A DNA stretch of 64,000 nucleotides from Pyrrhosoma nymphula (lineage: Eukaryota; Arthropoda; Insecta; Odonata; Coenagrionidae): contig OY754329.1 of the NCBI GenBank assembly GCA_963573305.1, positions 149,059,266 through 149,123,265 on the forward strand, read 5' to 3'. The position numbers were made by a program, and so were the translations under genes. Each line of letters begins with the position of its first letter. The first letter of the stretch is position 1. The notes beneath the pieces are model-generated. The model was not told the DNA's origin. It saw nothing but the letters and a program-made list of their open reading frames with translations, and did not search any database. Below are positions 11,934 through 23,756 of the stretch, piece after piece.

Positions 11934-14639
11934 AACAGACAGCTATTCTCAGATAAGAATAAATTTGTAAAAAGTCATATGCATATTATGTAAGCATTAT
12001 TTATTGTAATATTGTTAATAGTTCATTTATTTTTAGCACGTTAAAACGTAAGATGTCTAAAATAACATTAGAGATGCAATTTTAATATTAAGGTAAAATT
12101 TAAATTCCTCTACACTGGTGACAAAGACTCCGGGGAAGTTATGTCACCCGAGATTTACCTACTAGTGTACCTAGTAGTGTTTTACTGTTTTTTCCTGATT
12201 TATTTTAGTTTGGAATCCCAGTTGGCATGAAACAGTCGTTTCACGCCTCCAGAGTTTTCTAGATACAATGACCTCTCTTATTTACATTTCCCTAAAGCAC
12301 TATTCCCTAGCGTTCATGTAAAATTTAAAAATGCATCTATTGTCTGTCCGTCGTATAAGCGAAGTTGGAGGCTATAATTGCATCCAATCATTTAATACAT
12401 CCAATGCCAGCTAGGGAAGCGAATGGTGGGACAAACGAAGTCAAGATGTAGGCTATTGTTTACATTATATAGTTGTGACACAATGCCCACTTTTATCTAC
12501 TTCCTTTCGCAAATCAATAATTTCATCGGATTATGGCATTTAAAGTAACTAGGCGTATTTTTGTCGCCAGGATAACGCGGCTCCAACATTTTGATAAACA
12601 GCTGAGATTGGTGGAAGTGGGATTTTAACCGTGCGTTGTGAATTGCGTTTTCTGTCTGCATTGTTAAAGCATAGAACAATTAATTACACATTGTTTGACG
12701 ATGCTGTAATTCTCAAATTACGTTGATTTCACTGAGTTACCATAGAGCCTAGATAAGACTTTGTCACAAAGGATTTTTTTTAAACCATGCTGCGCGAACA
12801 AGTTTGAGAAAATAAATCAGCAGCGAGATAAACACTGCATTCTTAACCGTCAAATAAATGTTAGTGGATGTGCACTTCCACATAGCTTTCATCCTTTGAG
12901 TTAATACTCATAATTAAGAGAAATGGACCCATTTTGAAGGAACATCCTCCAGAGTTTTCATTTATGCTGCATTTACCAACAAAAGTTACCTTAAAAGCGT
13001 ACGTTTACCGTAATTACCTTTAAGGGTGTCTTCTTTTTTTACTTTGGCACTCATACCTGAATAATAAAATAATATGTGTGAATAGAGTAGTTTTCAAAAA
13101 GTGTTCCTCGCGAACACTACTGCATTACTATGAAGATGAGTGTTGTTATGAAGATGATAGAATTGGGCATGTAAAAAACAGTTAGGTTGTATTGCTCATT
13201 GCATGGACCAAGATCTCAATAAACATGAAGATTTATTTATGAACCGTGGTCAGTAACGTAATTTCTTGACCAAATAATTTGTCCACTAAACCCTGTCGTT
13301 CATCCCGCGTCATCCCAATTGGCGTTCATCCCGCGATCTTTTTACAGATGATCGATGAGCTCATGGCCATCATCGCCTAGGTTACCGGATAACAGAACAA
13401 CGGATAATGTTCTCGAGCGCCGCAAGTTCCTCCAACAGGTACTAACATCGTATCATTACAGCATGTATCACTCTAACACTGTCATCACCCCGCAGCAGAG
13501 TGGTTCGTCCTTGCCCAGTCACAGGGTTACCTGCCTCCGCCTTCGATGGGGCAACACGCCCACTTCCTTCGGCCATCAACAGCACGATAGAGGCGAGAAT
13601 AGAAAAACTAGGTCCACATCTGCACTTGATTTCATATTGAGAGAAGGTGCGGTTTTATTGCCGTAACATCGATTCTTAGATGACAAAACTCCACGGTCGT
13701 AAAAATTTAGAAAAGGGCGGAGATCTAGAGCAAGCGGTTATGACCAGCATAAAAGGTTGGCGGGTTCGTTATATGCGAATATTAAAGATAAAAAGTTTAT
13801 ACGCAATCAATGGACTCCACCTTCGGATACATTGAGTGAACGCAACGCATCGAAAGTGCAAAGAGAACCGCTTATACAGGTAAGGCGGTCTCGGAAAAGT
13901 TGTAGGCCATAAAAAACTTGTGATTATCCGGAGGTTAGATGGATAGATCAGCGGTGGATCAAAGGAGTGGCAACATATGAGAGTCACAAGGGTTGATTTC
14001 TAGGGCATGCCAACGCCGCTAGGATTCACCTCAGGTGCGTTAATTGGCAAAATCATATTCAATCCTGCGTCGAATGAGATGTTTCAGATAACTGAACAGA
14101 TCATTAAAGTTGCGCGTGAGAGTTTCAATTTTTTACTGGTTTAAATAAGTATCTAAGTATGCGCATATATTGTTCCCCAAGAGCCGCCGCTCGGGTATGA
14201 TGCAGGGGGTGTTACAAACCAGTCATTTACAGATCTTTTTGAAGATTTTTTTTCTAGTTTTTGCCAAATTACTTTAGCCAATTGAAGTGCAAAAAAAAAC
14301 AAAAAAATGTTTTCCCTAAACATTACTAATATATAAGCCGCGTAGAAATAATCACATATGCAGAAAACGTATATACGGTTTCTCTTACAAATATTAGCAG
14401 GACTGAATGAACTTCCCCTCCAGACTCGACGCACAGGAAGAAACGAAGATGTGCTTTCACGGTTTATACAGTATTTTTCCGGCTTATAAAATGTACGGGC
14501 ATACAAAATGCACCCTAGTTTTGGCCACTCATTTTGGGCACTTGGACATTCATAATGTGATTTTCCGTGGAGTTTTAGGCGAAAAAAGTGCGTCTTATAA
14601 GCCGTAAAATTAGATTAGAAATTAGGCAGTAAAAAAGAG
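11934..14639. other. No recognisable gene
   Basis: AT-rich. A weak inverted pair, CGGCTTATAA (14480-14489) and TTATAAGCCG (14595-14604), recalls the ends of the 467-bp element at 52.0 kb but is too short to call. The duplicated GTTCATCCCGCG near 13.30-13.34 kb is a minor local repeat. Confidence 0.4.
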
Positions 14640-14835
14640 GATAGACATGATGCTGCCGGCGGCAGTAGTACTTATTAAGGAAAGGCAACCCACAACTGCG
14701 GTCATTTCCGCCATTAAGGACGGGAGAGAAGGGTGGTAAGGAAAAGATGATTTTAAGAAATGGAAGAAGGGTTGATTGTATACCGGGGTCGGCATTAGTT
14801 TACTCTTAACGAAAGCTACCAAGTGGTCCACAGTC
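14640..14835 (-). mobile_element. SINE family A, 3' part
   Basis: Read on the minus strand, this copy shares with four other loci a block around ACTCTTAACGAAAG, a CGGGGTCGGCATTAG-like block, and a purine-rich stretch corresponding to GAAGGGTGGAGAG. The tRNA-derived head is missing. It lies just outside the decayed LINE endonuclease region. Confidence 0.55.
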
Positions 14836-15214
14836 CAACGGTAGGAGTACTTCCCTTTAGCTCTTTCGCCGCGTCAAAATAATGTACGTAGGTTACAGTT
14901 ATTTGCCTATCGTCCATACAAAAATTATAATTCATTAGCCACAAATACTTTAATTTTATTGTCTTTTGAATCTTTATTATAGCACCAAATAAAAACTCAA
15001 ATAATAATTATTCATTAACAACGGCCTGCATTTTAATGACCAGATACGATCGGCCAAATCAATAAATAAAATAATCGAACTATCAAACGGTCGTGGAATA
15101 ACCCCACTCGTTGCACTTCATGGCCATAATTATTTTTGTGGGTATCCTCAAGTGTAACAGCGTAAGGACTAAGATCATTCCATGTAGAACTAAATGAGAA
15201 TCAGGGTTCGCTGA

Positions 15215-15275
15215 ATAATCTAAAACTCGGCCAGGGTTTCGAACCTGAGTCCTAGGAGAGTTAAGCCAGTTCTAA
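15215..15275 (-). repeat. tRNA-like B-box segment
   Basis: The minus strand reads CTCAGGTTCGAAACCC after an A-box-like CTGGCTTAACTC. This resembles a decayed tRNA-derived SINE head. Only the promoter-like boxes support it. Confidence 0.35.
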
Positions 15276-15849
15276 AGCCACCACAACAACCCGGTCCGTC
15301 CGATACTTCTGCCGGATGGTAGCGGGATAGCATTCCTCAATCCGAGGGAGGACTTGCCGTCCGTCACGGAATCGTCGATTGTCGGCCGACATGCCGACGG
15401 ATTAAAGGAAATCAGAAACCCACCTCGTGCCCAGGGAACGAGAAGATAACGATAAAGCAAAGGGCAAGAAGTTCCTAAACACTAATTTAACATCCAAACA
15501 TATTAATTTCCTTCCAGTTTAGAAAAACATTCCAAATCCTTTCCTGTTGAACTATTTTTACATGTTAACGCAGGAAAAATCAAGAATAATATATGAAACT
15601 GCTAAATTCATTTATTAATTTATGTCATAGCAAGAAAGGGACTGAGCTAAGAGCAACAATCAGCATATTTTCATTTTAGGTGAATTATTAATGCCGTAAA
15701 GACTTATACTTGAGCGCAGGTGAAGAAAAATGTTTCATTACTAAAATACTTTGCAAAGAGTGCACAATTGCATTTTTTAAATAGAGTTGCTGCATTTCGC
15801 TTTTTTCTTTTAGTGTCAATCGAATAGTTTTAATTTTTGCTTCTTTTCT
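15276..15849. other. No recognisable gene
   Basis: A moderately GC-rich start (to about 15.46 kb) is followed by AT-rich sequence. I see no motif in either part. Confidence 0.4.
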
Positions 15850-17045
15850 TGATTTCCAGAGATATCTTGGTACTATTTATATAGGTATGTATGTAGGCGT
15901 AGCTTGTATGCTGTTTCGGTATTCCCCTTCTTCATGTTTTCGTTGATTCCCTCGCAGCAGCTTTTTATTCAATCCTCCTTTGTCTTCTTGCATTCTCGAA
16001 TGACTTGGTTCCTAAGCTTCTTATAAAGGATTGCCCCACCTTCATTTCTGGAGTTCCTTATGTTTCTTCTTTCATCCATAAGTTCCTTAATCTTCGTCGT
16101 AATCCATGGCTTCTTTGTCTCGGCTCACCTATTCACCAGTTGCTCCTCTGCTACTTCTATATTTGTCATCTTCATCTCATCCCATCTTCCTTCGGTGCCC
16201 GTTTATCCTCCACTCCCTAGTTTCCTGTCGACGGCTGCGGAGAATCTTTCTCTGTTACCTTTTTTCGCCAGCAATTTCGTGTGCCACCTTGGTCCATGCT
16301 TTATCTACCTTATTTTCTTGTATCGAACGCGGCTCTCCATGGCTACCAGGTTGTGATCACTATTTATATCTGCGCCGGGATAGCTCTTCCACTACTTCAC
16401 TTGGCTCTTGTATCTTACCCTGAAAAGTATCTGACAAGTATTTAGGCTATTTGATACCTGGCCTTCTGGCCTTATCCCCTGGCATGTATACCTTATTCGC
16501 TGATGTTGCTCGAAGAGGGTGTTTGCTACAACCACATTCTTCTCATTGCAGAACTCCTAGTCCTTTTCCTTTGACGTTTCGTTTTCCAACTCGAAATTTC
16601 CTACGCTCCTCTCCGACCATTGCGTTCCAGTCATTATGATGAGGTTCTCTTTTCCCTTCTCTGCTCCGAGGACCTCTTACATTTGTTCATACACTTCTTC
16701 TATTTCTTCTTCCGGAAGGACGTCGGCATGCAGGCCTAAACTATCACGGTGTCCGTAAGCTCTCCTTTCAGCTTCAACATCACCGACCGCTATACTGCCA
16801 GACTGACTTCATTCTTTGGCCCCATTCGTTTTTCTGCAAGATGTCAACACCTGCGATCCTCTGGTCGTCTCCTGAATATATGGCACGGTTACTAACACAT
16901 CGCTCCAGTAGTCGTCTGACCCCGTGCACTTGATCTCGCGGTTCCCTAGGTTTCTATCCCTAACTTCTCCATCTCCATCTTCACATTCTCCAGCTTCCCA
17001 GTCACCCTTAAAGACCTTACGCTCCTTGTTCCTTTCTTTCTAGTA
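15850..17045 (-). pseudogene. Decayed LINE apurinic-type endonuclease (EEP) domain
   Basis: Read on the minus strand from about 17045 downward, broken frames spell a LINE endonuclease: KLENVKMEMEKLGI near the start, then VMLKLKGELTDTVIV, EEEIEEVYEQM, CNEKNVVVANTLFEQHQ, and the diagnostic NSDHNLVAMES near 16.36 kb. It continues into the linker (KKPWITTKIKELMDERRN) to about 15.9 kb. Such domains nick target DNA for reverse transcription. Many stops and frameshifts make it a pseudogene. The style resembles the RTE-like copies at 23.8 and 26.7 kb, so it may be the front of the same or a related family, but no overlap proves that. Pyrimidine-rich frames on the plus strand here are its shadow. Confidence 0.75.
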
Positions 17046-17404
17046 GTATCCCTTCCAGTAGTCCCCATCATAACTTCCGATTAAGGAAGTATTTTACCTC
17101 CAGTATCCTCCCGGAATATTTTACGGGGAGGAATGACATCACGTCATATGAATCTGCATCTTCTTGGATGATTAATGTCTTACCTTTCACATCGCAGTAC
17201 CTCGGCCGATTCCATGAACTTCACTCTCGCCCGAAGCTGTGGCTGATACCGGGCCGATCTCTTGATCTGCGCCATCAGTGCCTTCTGCTGAGACTGTTGC
17301 CTCTCAACAGTGGGGCCCGGTAGTTTGGGTATGAGGACAATTCTCTTCTCATTCCAGGAGCGTCGGAATTTTTTTCCATTTTCATATTTTTATCATTCAT
17401 TTCC

Positions 17405-17470
17405 TCGAACCTGCGACCCTCGGATTGGGAGTCGAACACGCTACCACTGGGCCACCCTGGTCCCTGAACG
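17405..17470 (-). repeat. SINE family B, tRNA-derived head
   Basis: The minus strand reads GGTGGCCCAGTGGTAGCG (A-box-like) and then GGTCGCAGGTTCGA (B-box). The same GGTCGCAGGTTCGA with similar upstream bases occurs at 26.0 kb, so this is a repeated family rather than a single tRNA gene. A functional tRNA is unlikely: no paired acceptor stem is evident. Confidence 0.5.
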
Positions 17471-17501
17471 TTACAGCAATGGTTACAGCACTAATATCAT
17501 T

Positions 17502-18046
17502 GTATCTCTACTCACCAAGAAACAAAGAAAATTGGCAATAAACCTAAGTACTTCTCTCCAACAGAATGACAGCAAGAATGGATGTAAGCGTTGTAAAATT
17601 CTCTACTACCATAAGTTATCTTATAAATTAGCGAAATTAATTCCTAAAGACAAGTTCAAGGCAGCCTTATATACGCCTACATTCCTCTCCAAACTAATAT
17701 GCAAAAACATACCATAGGCACCATCGACAAAATAAAAAAGAGTGGAGTCTACGAGTTAGTATGTGCGTGCGGAGCTTCACACGTGGGACAAGCAGGACAC
17801 GACTTCGCCACAAGAATGTAGGAATACCGAAGGTACACGGATATGGGAAATACGACCTCCATGATGGCTAAGCACTTAATTGAGTTTGAATTTGAAGCAC
17901 GAGTCCTCCATATAGCAAATAAAGGAAAGAAATTAGACGCTCAGGAGCAGATAGAGATATACCAGCGATCCAAGAATAATATCCCCTTCTTAAACGAACT
18001 CCTTTATGATAGCCATTCTCCCCTCCTATCCATCAACTTTGCTTAG
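17502..18046 (+). pseudogene. GIY-YIG endonuclease of a Penelope-like element
   Basis: A run ending FKAALYTPTFLSKLICKN is followed, after a one-base frame change near 17715, by SGVYELVCACGASHVGQAG, a diverged GIY-YIG core (GIY as GVY, YIG as HVG). An in-frame TAG at about 17819-17821 interrupts the basic helix (ATRM, stop, EYRR). The C-terminal helix block (LDAQEQIEIYQRSKN, then SHSPLL) is present and ends at a stop at 18044-18046. It parallels the copy at 1.7-2.06 kb. At least two lesions disable it. Confidence 0.75.
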
Positions 18047-18125
18047 TGCCCTCCCCCCATCTTTCCCCCTCCCCTTTCCCTTACACTTTCAGAACCTGCG
18101 GGCATTCTCCCACAGGGCCCTCAGC

Positions 18126-18168
18126 CAAGACCACCGAGATATTCAATAACAATACCTCGGTGGTCTTG
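18126..18168. repeat. Perfect 13-bp hairpin in the element's 3' region
   Basis: CAAGACCACCGAG (18126-18138) and CTCGGTGGTCTTG (18156-18168) are perfect inverted repeats around a 17-base loop. It sits about 80 bp after the endonuclease stop. The GC-rich stem contrasts with the surroundings, but its role is unknown. Confidence 0.8.
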
Positions 18169-18593
18169 CCTCAGCACGGGAAACCCACGGCGTCCTGCCA
18201 TCCCTCGCGGGACAATATCCTCACGGAGGGACACGTCATTGTTCCTCTTCTTTACCCCCCCCCCCTCCTCTGGGCCATCTACTCAGCGCCTCCTTCTAAT
18301 CGGCTGACACCACGGGACACTAACGGCAGAGAGGCACCATAAGCGAACTACCACCAGTGAGGGAGCACGTGATAAACAGAGGAAGAAACCAAGATGCTTC
18401 CGCCTTGTTATTTGCTTTATCTTTTAATCCTAACCCCACCCCACCCCCCCATTTCAACATCCACGCCTTGGCCCTTTGGCCACCTTTCCCCACACCCATC
18501 ACCTGACCACCAATGACTGTCCACTCCAAAGTTTCTACCCTTCTTTATCAATTCCCACCACCTCCCTATACATGCTGGCGAACACACGGTATA

Positions 18594-18625
18594 CTGATGA
18601 TACTGCAATAAGCGAAACCTAGGTC
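18594..18625 (+). ncRNA. Hammerhead ribozyme motif (type I-like)
   Basis: The conserved core is intact: CTGATGA (18594-18600) and GAAACCTAGGTC (18614-18625). The AACCTAGGTC part contains the self-complementary ACCTAGGT, which could form stem III between two molecules, as proposed for hammerheads of Penelope-like elements. Stem II is weak (ACTGCAATAAGC), so this copy is probably inactive or poor. Cleavage would be expected after the C at 18625. Confidence 0.65.
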
Positions 18626-18669
18626 TTAATAAATATTTTAATTGTGGAATTTGCCCATATTTTGTGATT

Positions 18670-19715
18670 TCTCTGTTCCCTTAGCAAGTTTCATTGGTCC
18701 TCTCCTATTTCTCCCATGCAGCAATGAAATCAGTACCATAGTTAATAGTAAATTAACACTCGTTACTGACGACACGGCAGTATACAAAGAGATTTCCAAA
18801 CCGGAAGATAGAGAGCTCATTATCAAATGATGTAATAGCAATTTAAGCTTGGAGAGAATATGGCAGTGGGAAATGTACTTTTAAAAAGCGCGGCAATAAT
18901 TTTTTGCAGAACGACAAATATACCGGAAAGATCTTACAGAATTAACAAAACCTGATAGCCAACGTTGGGTCCGTTACATTTAGACGTCCAAATTATTCAG
19001 TATCTATATTGGAGCAAATATCAGTAAATATGCGGTCAAGCTGACATAAAGCTAGGATTTAGTAAAAAACATGCGATGAGAAAGTAGCGCTAGTAGTTTT
19101 TCCACTAATAATGTCCCACCTAGAAAACGTAGCTTGTATTTAGAATTCTTATGAAGCAGGCTTGATATTGGTGTAGGATCGTGAGCAGCGAAGAGCAGCT
19201 AGGTTTGTAAAGAGATGTTACGATAAGTCTTGCTGTGCTTCGAGGCTGTTATAACTGGAATAGGAATCGTTATCAAGGCGTAGGTTCAAGGATAGACTTA
19301 ATTTCGTGAGTAAATTTGAGGCTAATTCCTTATCCGAAGGCGTTCAGAACATATTAAAAACTCTGTTCTACAATGATGGGTTAGATCAAATGCATAAAAT
19401 TAGAGACATCAACTGCAAGACAGAAAGGTTTAGAATGCCATTTATTCCACATTTTATTAGATACCACAACAGCTGAGATCGAAGCCTCCAATGATATGTA
19501 AATCGTTATGATAGGCTGCATTGTTTTTATATGCACTCCTTTTTCATTATTTTTTTTCATTTCTGCGCAGGACATTGATTTAATTAATTATGTATCATGT
19601 GCCTGTAGTATTGTAATAATGCTCCATATTAGCATTAACTGCATGAAGTTGTATGTAATAACATGGTTGGACGAAAATTAAACCTGAGTCCTTTATGAAT
19701 ATAATAAATAAATAA
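18670..19715 (+). pseudogene. Decayed CR1/L2-like LINE reverse transcriptase and 3' end
   Basis: Frames spell SFIGPLLFL, then a catalytic box as LVTDDTAVYKEI (usual form FADD), then near 19.1 kb MSHLEN, EQRRAARFVKRCYDKSC and FKDRLNFVSKFEANSL, ending INCKTERFRMPFIP at about 19.46 kb. These are palm, thumb and C-terminal parts of a LINE polymerase, with many stops. About 250 bp of untranslated region ends in an AATAAATAAATAA-like tail near 19714. Its last residues match the fragment at 4.04 kb, suggesting one family. Confidence 0.65.
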
Positions 19716-19758
19716 CTGAACGTTGACAGAATTCACGTGTTATTTTCCCAATGTATAC

Positions 19759-19970
19759 TGCTGATTGATGGTGAGAAAACTGTGAGCGTTCATCGAAATA
19801 TGAAGTATATTCAGCTTTCCCGCCCACAGAAGAATTCCTTCTCTATTCTGATAGCTTAATATGCTCATGTGCTTTCTGAAAAAAATCATTTGAGAATGAC
19901 GTCTTACGTCGAAACCTAGGTCGGGTGTACAATATATTTTTGTGGACGAACTAAAGTATTGCTTTAATAT
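19759..19970 (+). mobile_element. Short hammerhead-bearing retroelement copy with 10-bp target duplication
   Basis: A 212-bp segment lies between exact direct repeats CAATGTATAC (19749-19758 and 19971-19980). Near its right end is a hammerhead-like core followed by a TGTGGA...ACTAAAGTATTGCTT tail. That tail aligns with the one after the hammerhead at 58.9 kb (TGTGGAATTACTAAGTTACTGCTT). It has no coding capacity. I read it as a truncated terminal-repeat piece of a Penelope-like element that inserted by reverse transcription. Confidence 0.6.
19890..19922 (+). ncRNA. Decayed hammerhead ribozyme
   Basis: TTGAGAA replaces CTGATGA (two changes), followed by TGACGTCTTACGTC, which forms a perfect 5-bp stem II (GACGT/ACGTC), then GAAACCTAGGTC. 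From TGACGT onward it is almost the same as the minus-strand motif at 58868-58900. The core changes should abolish cleavage. Confidence 0.6.
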
Positions 19971-19980
19971 CAATGTATAC

Positions 19981-22900
19981 ATTAAATTCTAAAAAGCCTG
20001 TGTCAGCAAACTCTTTCATTTATACTAACACAGATGGTTCCCCGCAGTCATTATTAGATGGGTCCACTATTCACATCGGCACCAGGATAACTAATAAACT
20101 GCTTCCATTGTTTCTCCCTTCTCTGCCTATTGAGGATGATTTCAACAGTCTCGCTCTTCCTCACAGAAGTCGATTGAGTTTTTTGCCACCATCTCCCCTC
20201 CACGACAAAGATTTCTAGAACATTTTAGATCATACGGATAGCATTTCGACGCTGAAAATATTATTCCATCCTCAAAATACAGCTGGAGAACAGAAAAAGG
20301 CAAAGCAATTGAGATACTCTACCGAACTGGAAGGTGCTTGAATTTGACAGCAGATACAGCGAGGAAGTAGTCCACAGTAATGCATCTCACTTTTTGCCCC
20401 TCCCCTCTAACGACAGCGTTTTCCTATTCTTCCCCTTTTCACGGATGGTGTCCTAAAACAACTTTCCAAGCTTCCTTGCGGTGGCTCTCAAGGTCCCAAG
20501 TGGTAAAAAATATTAAAAGCAGGTTATGAGGAAATGTTAACTAAGTGAAAACTTGGTTTTTAAAGCTGAATTTTTCAATATATAAAACTTAAACTTACCC
20601 TATCTTTTTCATCAGGTACGTTGAAAATGTCTTCACAACATAAGTTTTTATTCGGTTTTATAAAATGTATTGCGATGTGTAATAAATTTATTTTTTTACG
20701 ATAATGAAGAAACATACGACCCACACGCTGCTACATTTCTTACGAGGGCGAGATGTGAGTCAGAACCTCAACATTTTTAACTACGTCCTTCTGGGGCACA
20801 CAGCCGTAACATATCCCATGGGAAACAGCTTCTATGTTTTGGAAATATCTCGAAAAGTAGAGCGATTAGCGGCTGATATTTTAGTATCGTTGCAAAGATG
20901 AGATATTTCCCATTATTATGAAGTCAGATTAATTGAATTGTATGAATACCTAGTGGTATCTCACTTAAACATTCTTAATTTCCCTGATAGTGTGCTTGCT
21001 TCTTTAGCATTCTCATCGCGAGAGTTGTGACGAAACCAACCACCGTTAGTTTCCTTCAAAGTATGACTTGAGTGCATGAAGGCCTACTTTGAACGCATTG
21101 CGAAACGCGTCAAAAAAGAGATCGATATGACTCAATTTTATCGATCGGACTCTGTCAACACACCTGGTGAGTGGAAGAAAAATAGGTATTGAGGACAAAT
21201 TCAATTCATGTAAAGAGCTTAAATCTTTACTCGGAATAAGAACTCATTTTTTCATGAACAAGTAGTGGGTTAATTGAGGTGGATGGAAAAGAGCAATTGC
21301 AACGTCATACTATCGGAAAAATCCACTGAAAACCAGAATTCTTCAGTCTTCGTCCGTAAGACAGGAGTTAGTCATGCGGCGACTCGGAGAGCGGGATGAA
21401 AGGTAGTCGGAAGCGATTCGGGCAACAACTTATCCCCGAACAGCTGACTGTCACGAGGGAAGGACGCACGCGAGACCTTCGGGCGTCCGAGCCAAAATAT
21501 GACTGGAGCCTCCATTGGAATGCGCGGGAGACAATCGGAGAGGAAACCGCCTAAACACGGTGAGTAAGCACCAAAGGAATGGCCGGAAGCCTCGCCACAG
21601 CCCGCAGCATCCATCTGCCAGAAAATGACATACTGCCGGACCGGGATCGTACAAGTCGAATGGTTTGACTCGCAGATGAATTTTAGCACGTTCACCGACA
21701 CCTCTGAGCGTAAAAGAAGCACTTGATAGCTTTTTCAAAGGGATTAACATTTTTGTCAGGAGAAGACCTCAAGTAAAGAACAGGAATGGGTTCAACCTCC
21801 GGGACCGGGGGTCATCGTACACGATTTGCTGACACATCGGGACAATCTTAGTCTTACTTAAATCTTGAGATACTGACTCTCATAAACCCCTCTTGAGGAT
21901 ATTCCCCAAGAATCGAAATGGCTCAAAGGTGTAGCTCTGTAGCATACCCGAGTTTGATCATTAAAATGCCATCTGCCAAGGAGTTCTGCATTAATTCCTA
22001 TGGCTTTCAATCTCACCTCCATCTCTCTCAATATTACTGGCTTCGTTCAATTATCCCGCAGAAAAATTCACCCGCACTAAGACAAAAAAATAAAGTCTGA
22101 AGTTAGAACAGTCAATTCGGCAGTCAATCATTGATCAGACAGTCATCGATCGAGAACGGTCGGTTGTTCAAATAAGGACTTCACTGCGACCTTTAAATCA
22201 AGGTAAATCAGTCTAATATCGCTAGTACATGTATAAATTCATTTCTCACGCCTAACTGCATTACCTTTAGTTGATTTGATAAATTTGCACATTTATTTTG
22301 TTTATTTATCACATAAAACCAGAATGTACGACTAAAGACTTATCCCTATCCCGAGGCGATATTACATTTGAAGAGATCTAAATTTTCTAATGTAAATAAG
22401 TGCATTCCTAACTTGGAGAAAAAATACTTCCCAATATTAATGTTGTTTTTTTCGAAAACTGCACACAAATTAATGCAAATATAAATGAATAATCCGAACA
22501 TTCCTTAGAATAAACACTTGTACAAAAATTTAGACATCCATTCATTAGGAACTCTAGAAATAGAAATATTGTCCCCCCAATATGGAAAACATTAAACGTC
22601 AGTGATGTGTATTACAAATGAGGCAAAACACATTAATTTTCGAATATACCTAACTCATATGAATCACATAAAGAATTTTCACCTTCAATCATCTTCGATC
22701 TGATGCTATAAAAATACCTATTGTTTAAATTCGAGATTTGATTTTCTTCAAGTCTTACTACGAGATCAAAACATTTTTGATGAGGCTTCCCTCGTTGTAA
22801 TTTGCTCAAATGCGATATGTCTTTGAATACAGCAATATTTATTCTGAATTCTTTCTAAAGAGATTGTAAGATCATCAAAACCCTAGGAATGTTCTTAGTA

Positions 22901-23379
22901 GCCTATCAACTATTCAAATTATTAAGATCAAAAAAGGTTAGATTTTTACTGAATTCACCTGGTAAAAACGTTTAAGATGGAAAATATCTTCAGACAATTT
23001 CTAAGAACGATAAGAATTTACAAGCACATAAATAGGTAATATTTCACAAAATTAATCTTTTGTACTCACCGACACGACGCGAGTCATATTTTAATACTCT
23101 GAGGCTGCCCATTATTTGCTGAAAAATTACAAAAATCTATGAGATGTGGCAGTATTCCCTGAAAAAAAAAGTTAAAATTACGAAACTTTTTTCACCAAGC
23201 ACCAGTGCAAGCGTAAACATATGGAAATCAATGACATGATCGTATGATAATACACCGTAACATTTCCCAACTGCTTTCTTTTCCTGACGCGTTAACACTA
23301 AATACGTTGGCACGAATTTTATTTCTTGGTATGACACTCAGAGATGCGAGATACCAAAAAATGTCACTCCATTATCACT
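19981..23379. other. No recognisable gene
   Basis: Mostly AT-rich, with a GC-richer patch at about 21.36-21.85 kb in which several overlapping frames stay open by composition. I recognise no domain in them. Frames at 19.97-20.22 and 20.70-20.90 kb likewise show nothing familiar. Confidence 0.45.
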
Positions 23380-23556
23380 GCAGCTATTAAGGAAGGACAC
23401 CCTAAGTCCCCAGTCACAGCCACCCTAAGTCATAAGTACCAATGAGGATATGTTGCCTGTATAAGGGAAAGAAAAAGGGTGGTGAGGAACCCGGCTTTGG
23501 AATCAGCCTAATCTTAACGAAAGTCACCTAGGTTACCGCAGATATAAATGTCCGAC
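23380..23556 (-). mobile_element. SINE family A, 3' part
   Basis: The minus strand carries the shared CTTAACGAAAG block, the CCCGGCTTTGGAATCAGCC counterpart of the usual CCCGGTGTCGGCATTAGCC, and the AAGGGTGGTGAGG purine block. No tRNA head is present. It lies close to the 3' end of LINE copy A. Confidence 0.5.
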
Positions 23557-23756
23557 CGACGAATTAGTATTGCACTTGAGATGCCCACGCACGGATAGGA
23601 CTTCCCTTGAGAAATGTACCCACCACAAATACCCGATTTGTGTCTCTCACTAACTTTTTAGCATGATTAAGAAAATCTCTTAATTCATTAATTGAAGTAA
23701 CATACCGGTTAAAGGTAAGATTCACTGAAAGAGAAACGCCTCCAGATTTTACCAAT

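Larger units (their letters stand above)
17490..18655 (+). mobile_element. Penelope-like element, 3' part with hammerhead motif
   Basis: The segment holds the region between reverse transcriptase and endonuclease, the GIY-YIG domain (to 18046), about 550 bp of pyrimidine-rich untranslated DNA, and a hammerhead core at 18594-18625. After the core the sequence AATAAATA...TGTGGAATT matches the tail downstream of the hammerhead at 58.9 kb. The left limit is uncertain. The right limit is where similarity stops, just before a LINE reverse transcriptase remnant. Confidence 0.65.

Noticed and set aside
14480..14604. Inverted CGGCTTATAA pair as a MITE
   Set aside because: Only 10 bp of inverted match and no target duplication; similarity to the 52.0-kb element ends is suggestive only.
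16005..16639. Several overlapping plus-strand frames, Ser/Leu/Pro-rich
   Set aside because: They are shadows of the decayed minus-strand LINE endonuclease, where purine-rich Lys/Glu codons read as pyrimidine-rich on the other strand.
18240..18275. Poly-C run near 18.26 kb as a functional site
   Set aside because: Simple homopolymer in a pyrimidine-rich untranslated region; may also be an assembly artefact.
21372..21750. 116- and 99-codon overlapping minus-strand frames
   Set aside because: They overlap in different frames within a GC-richer patch and neither shows a motif.
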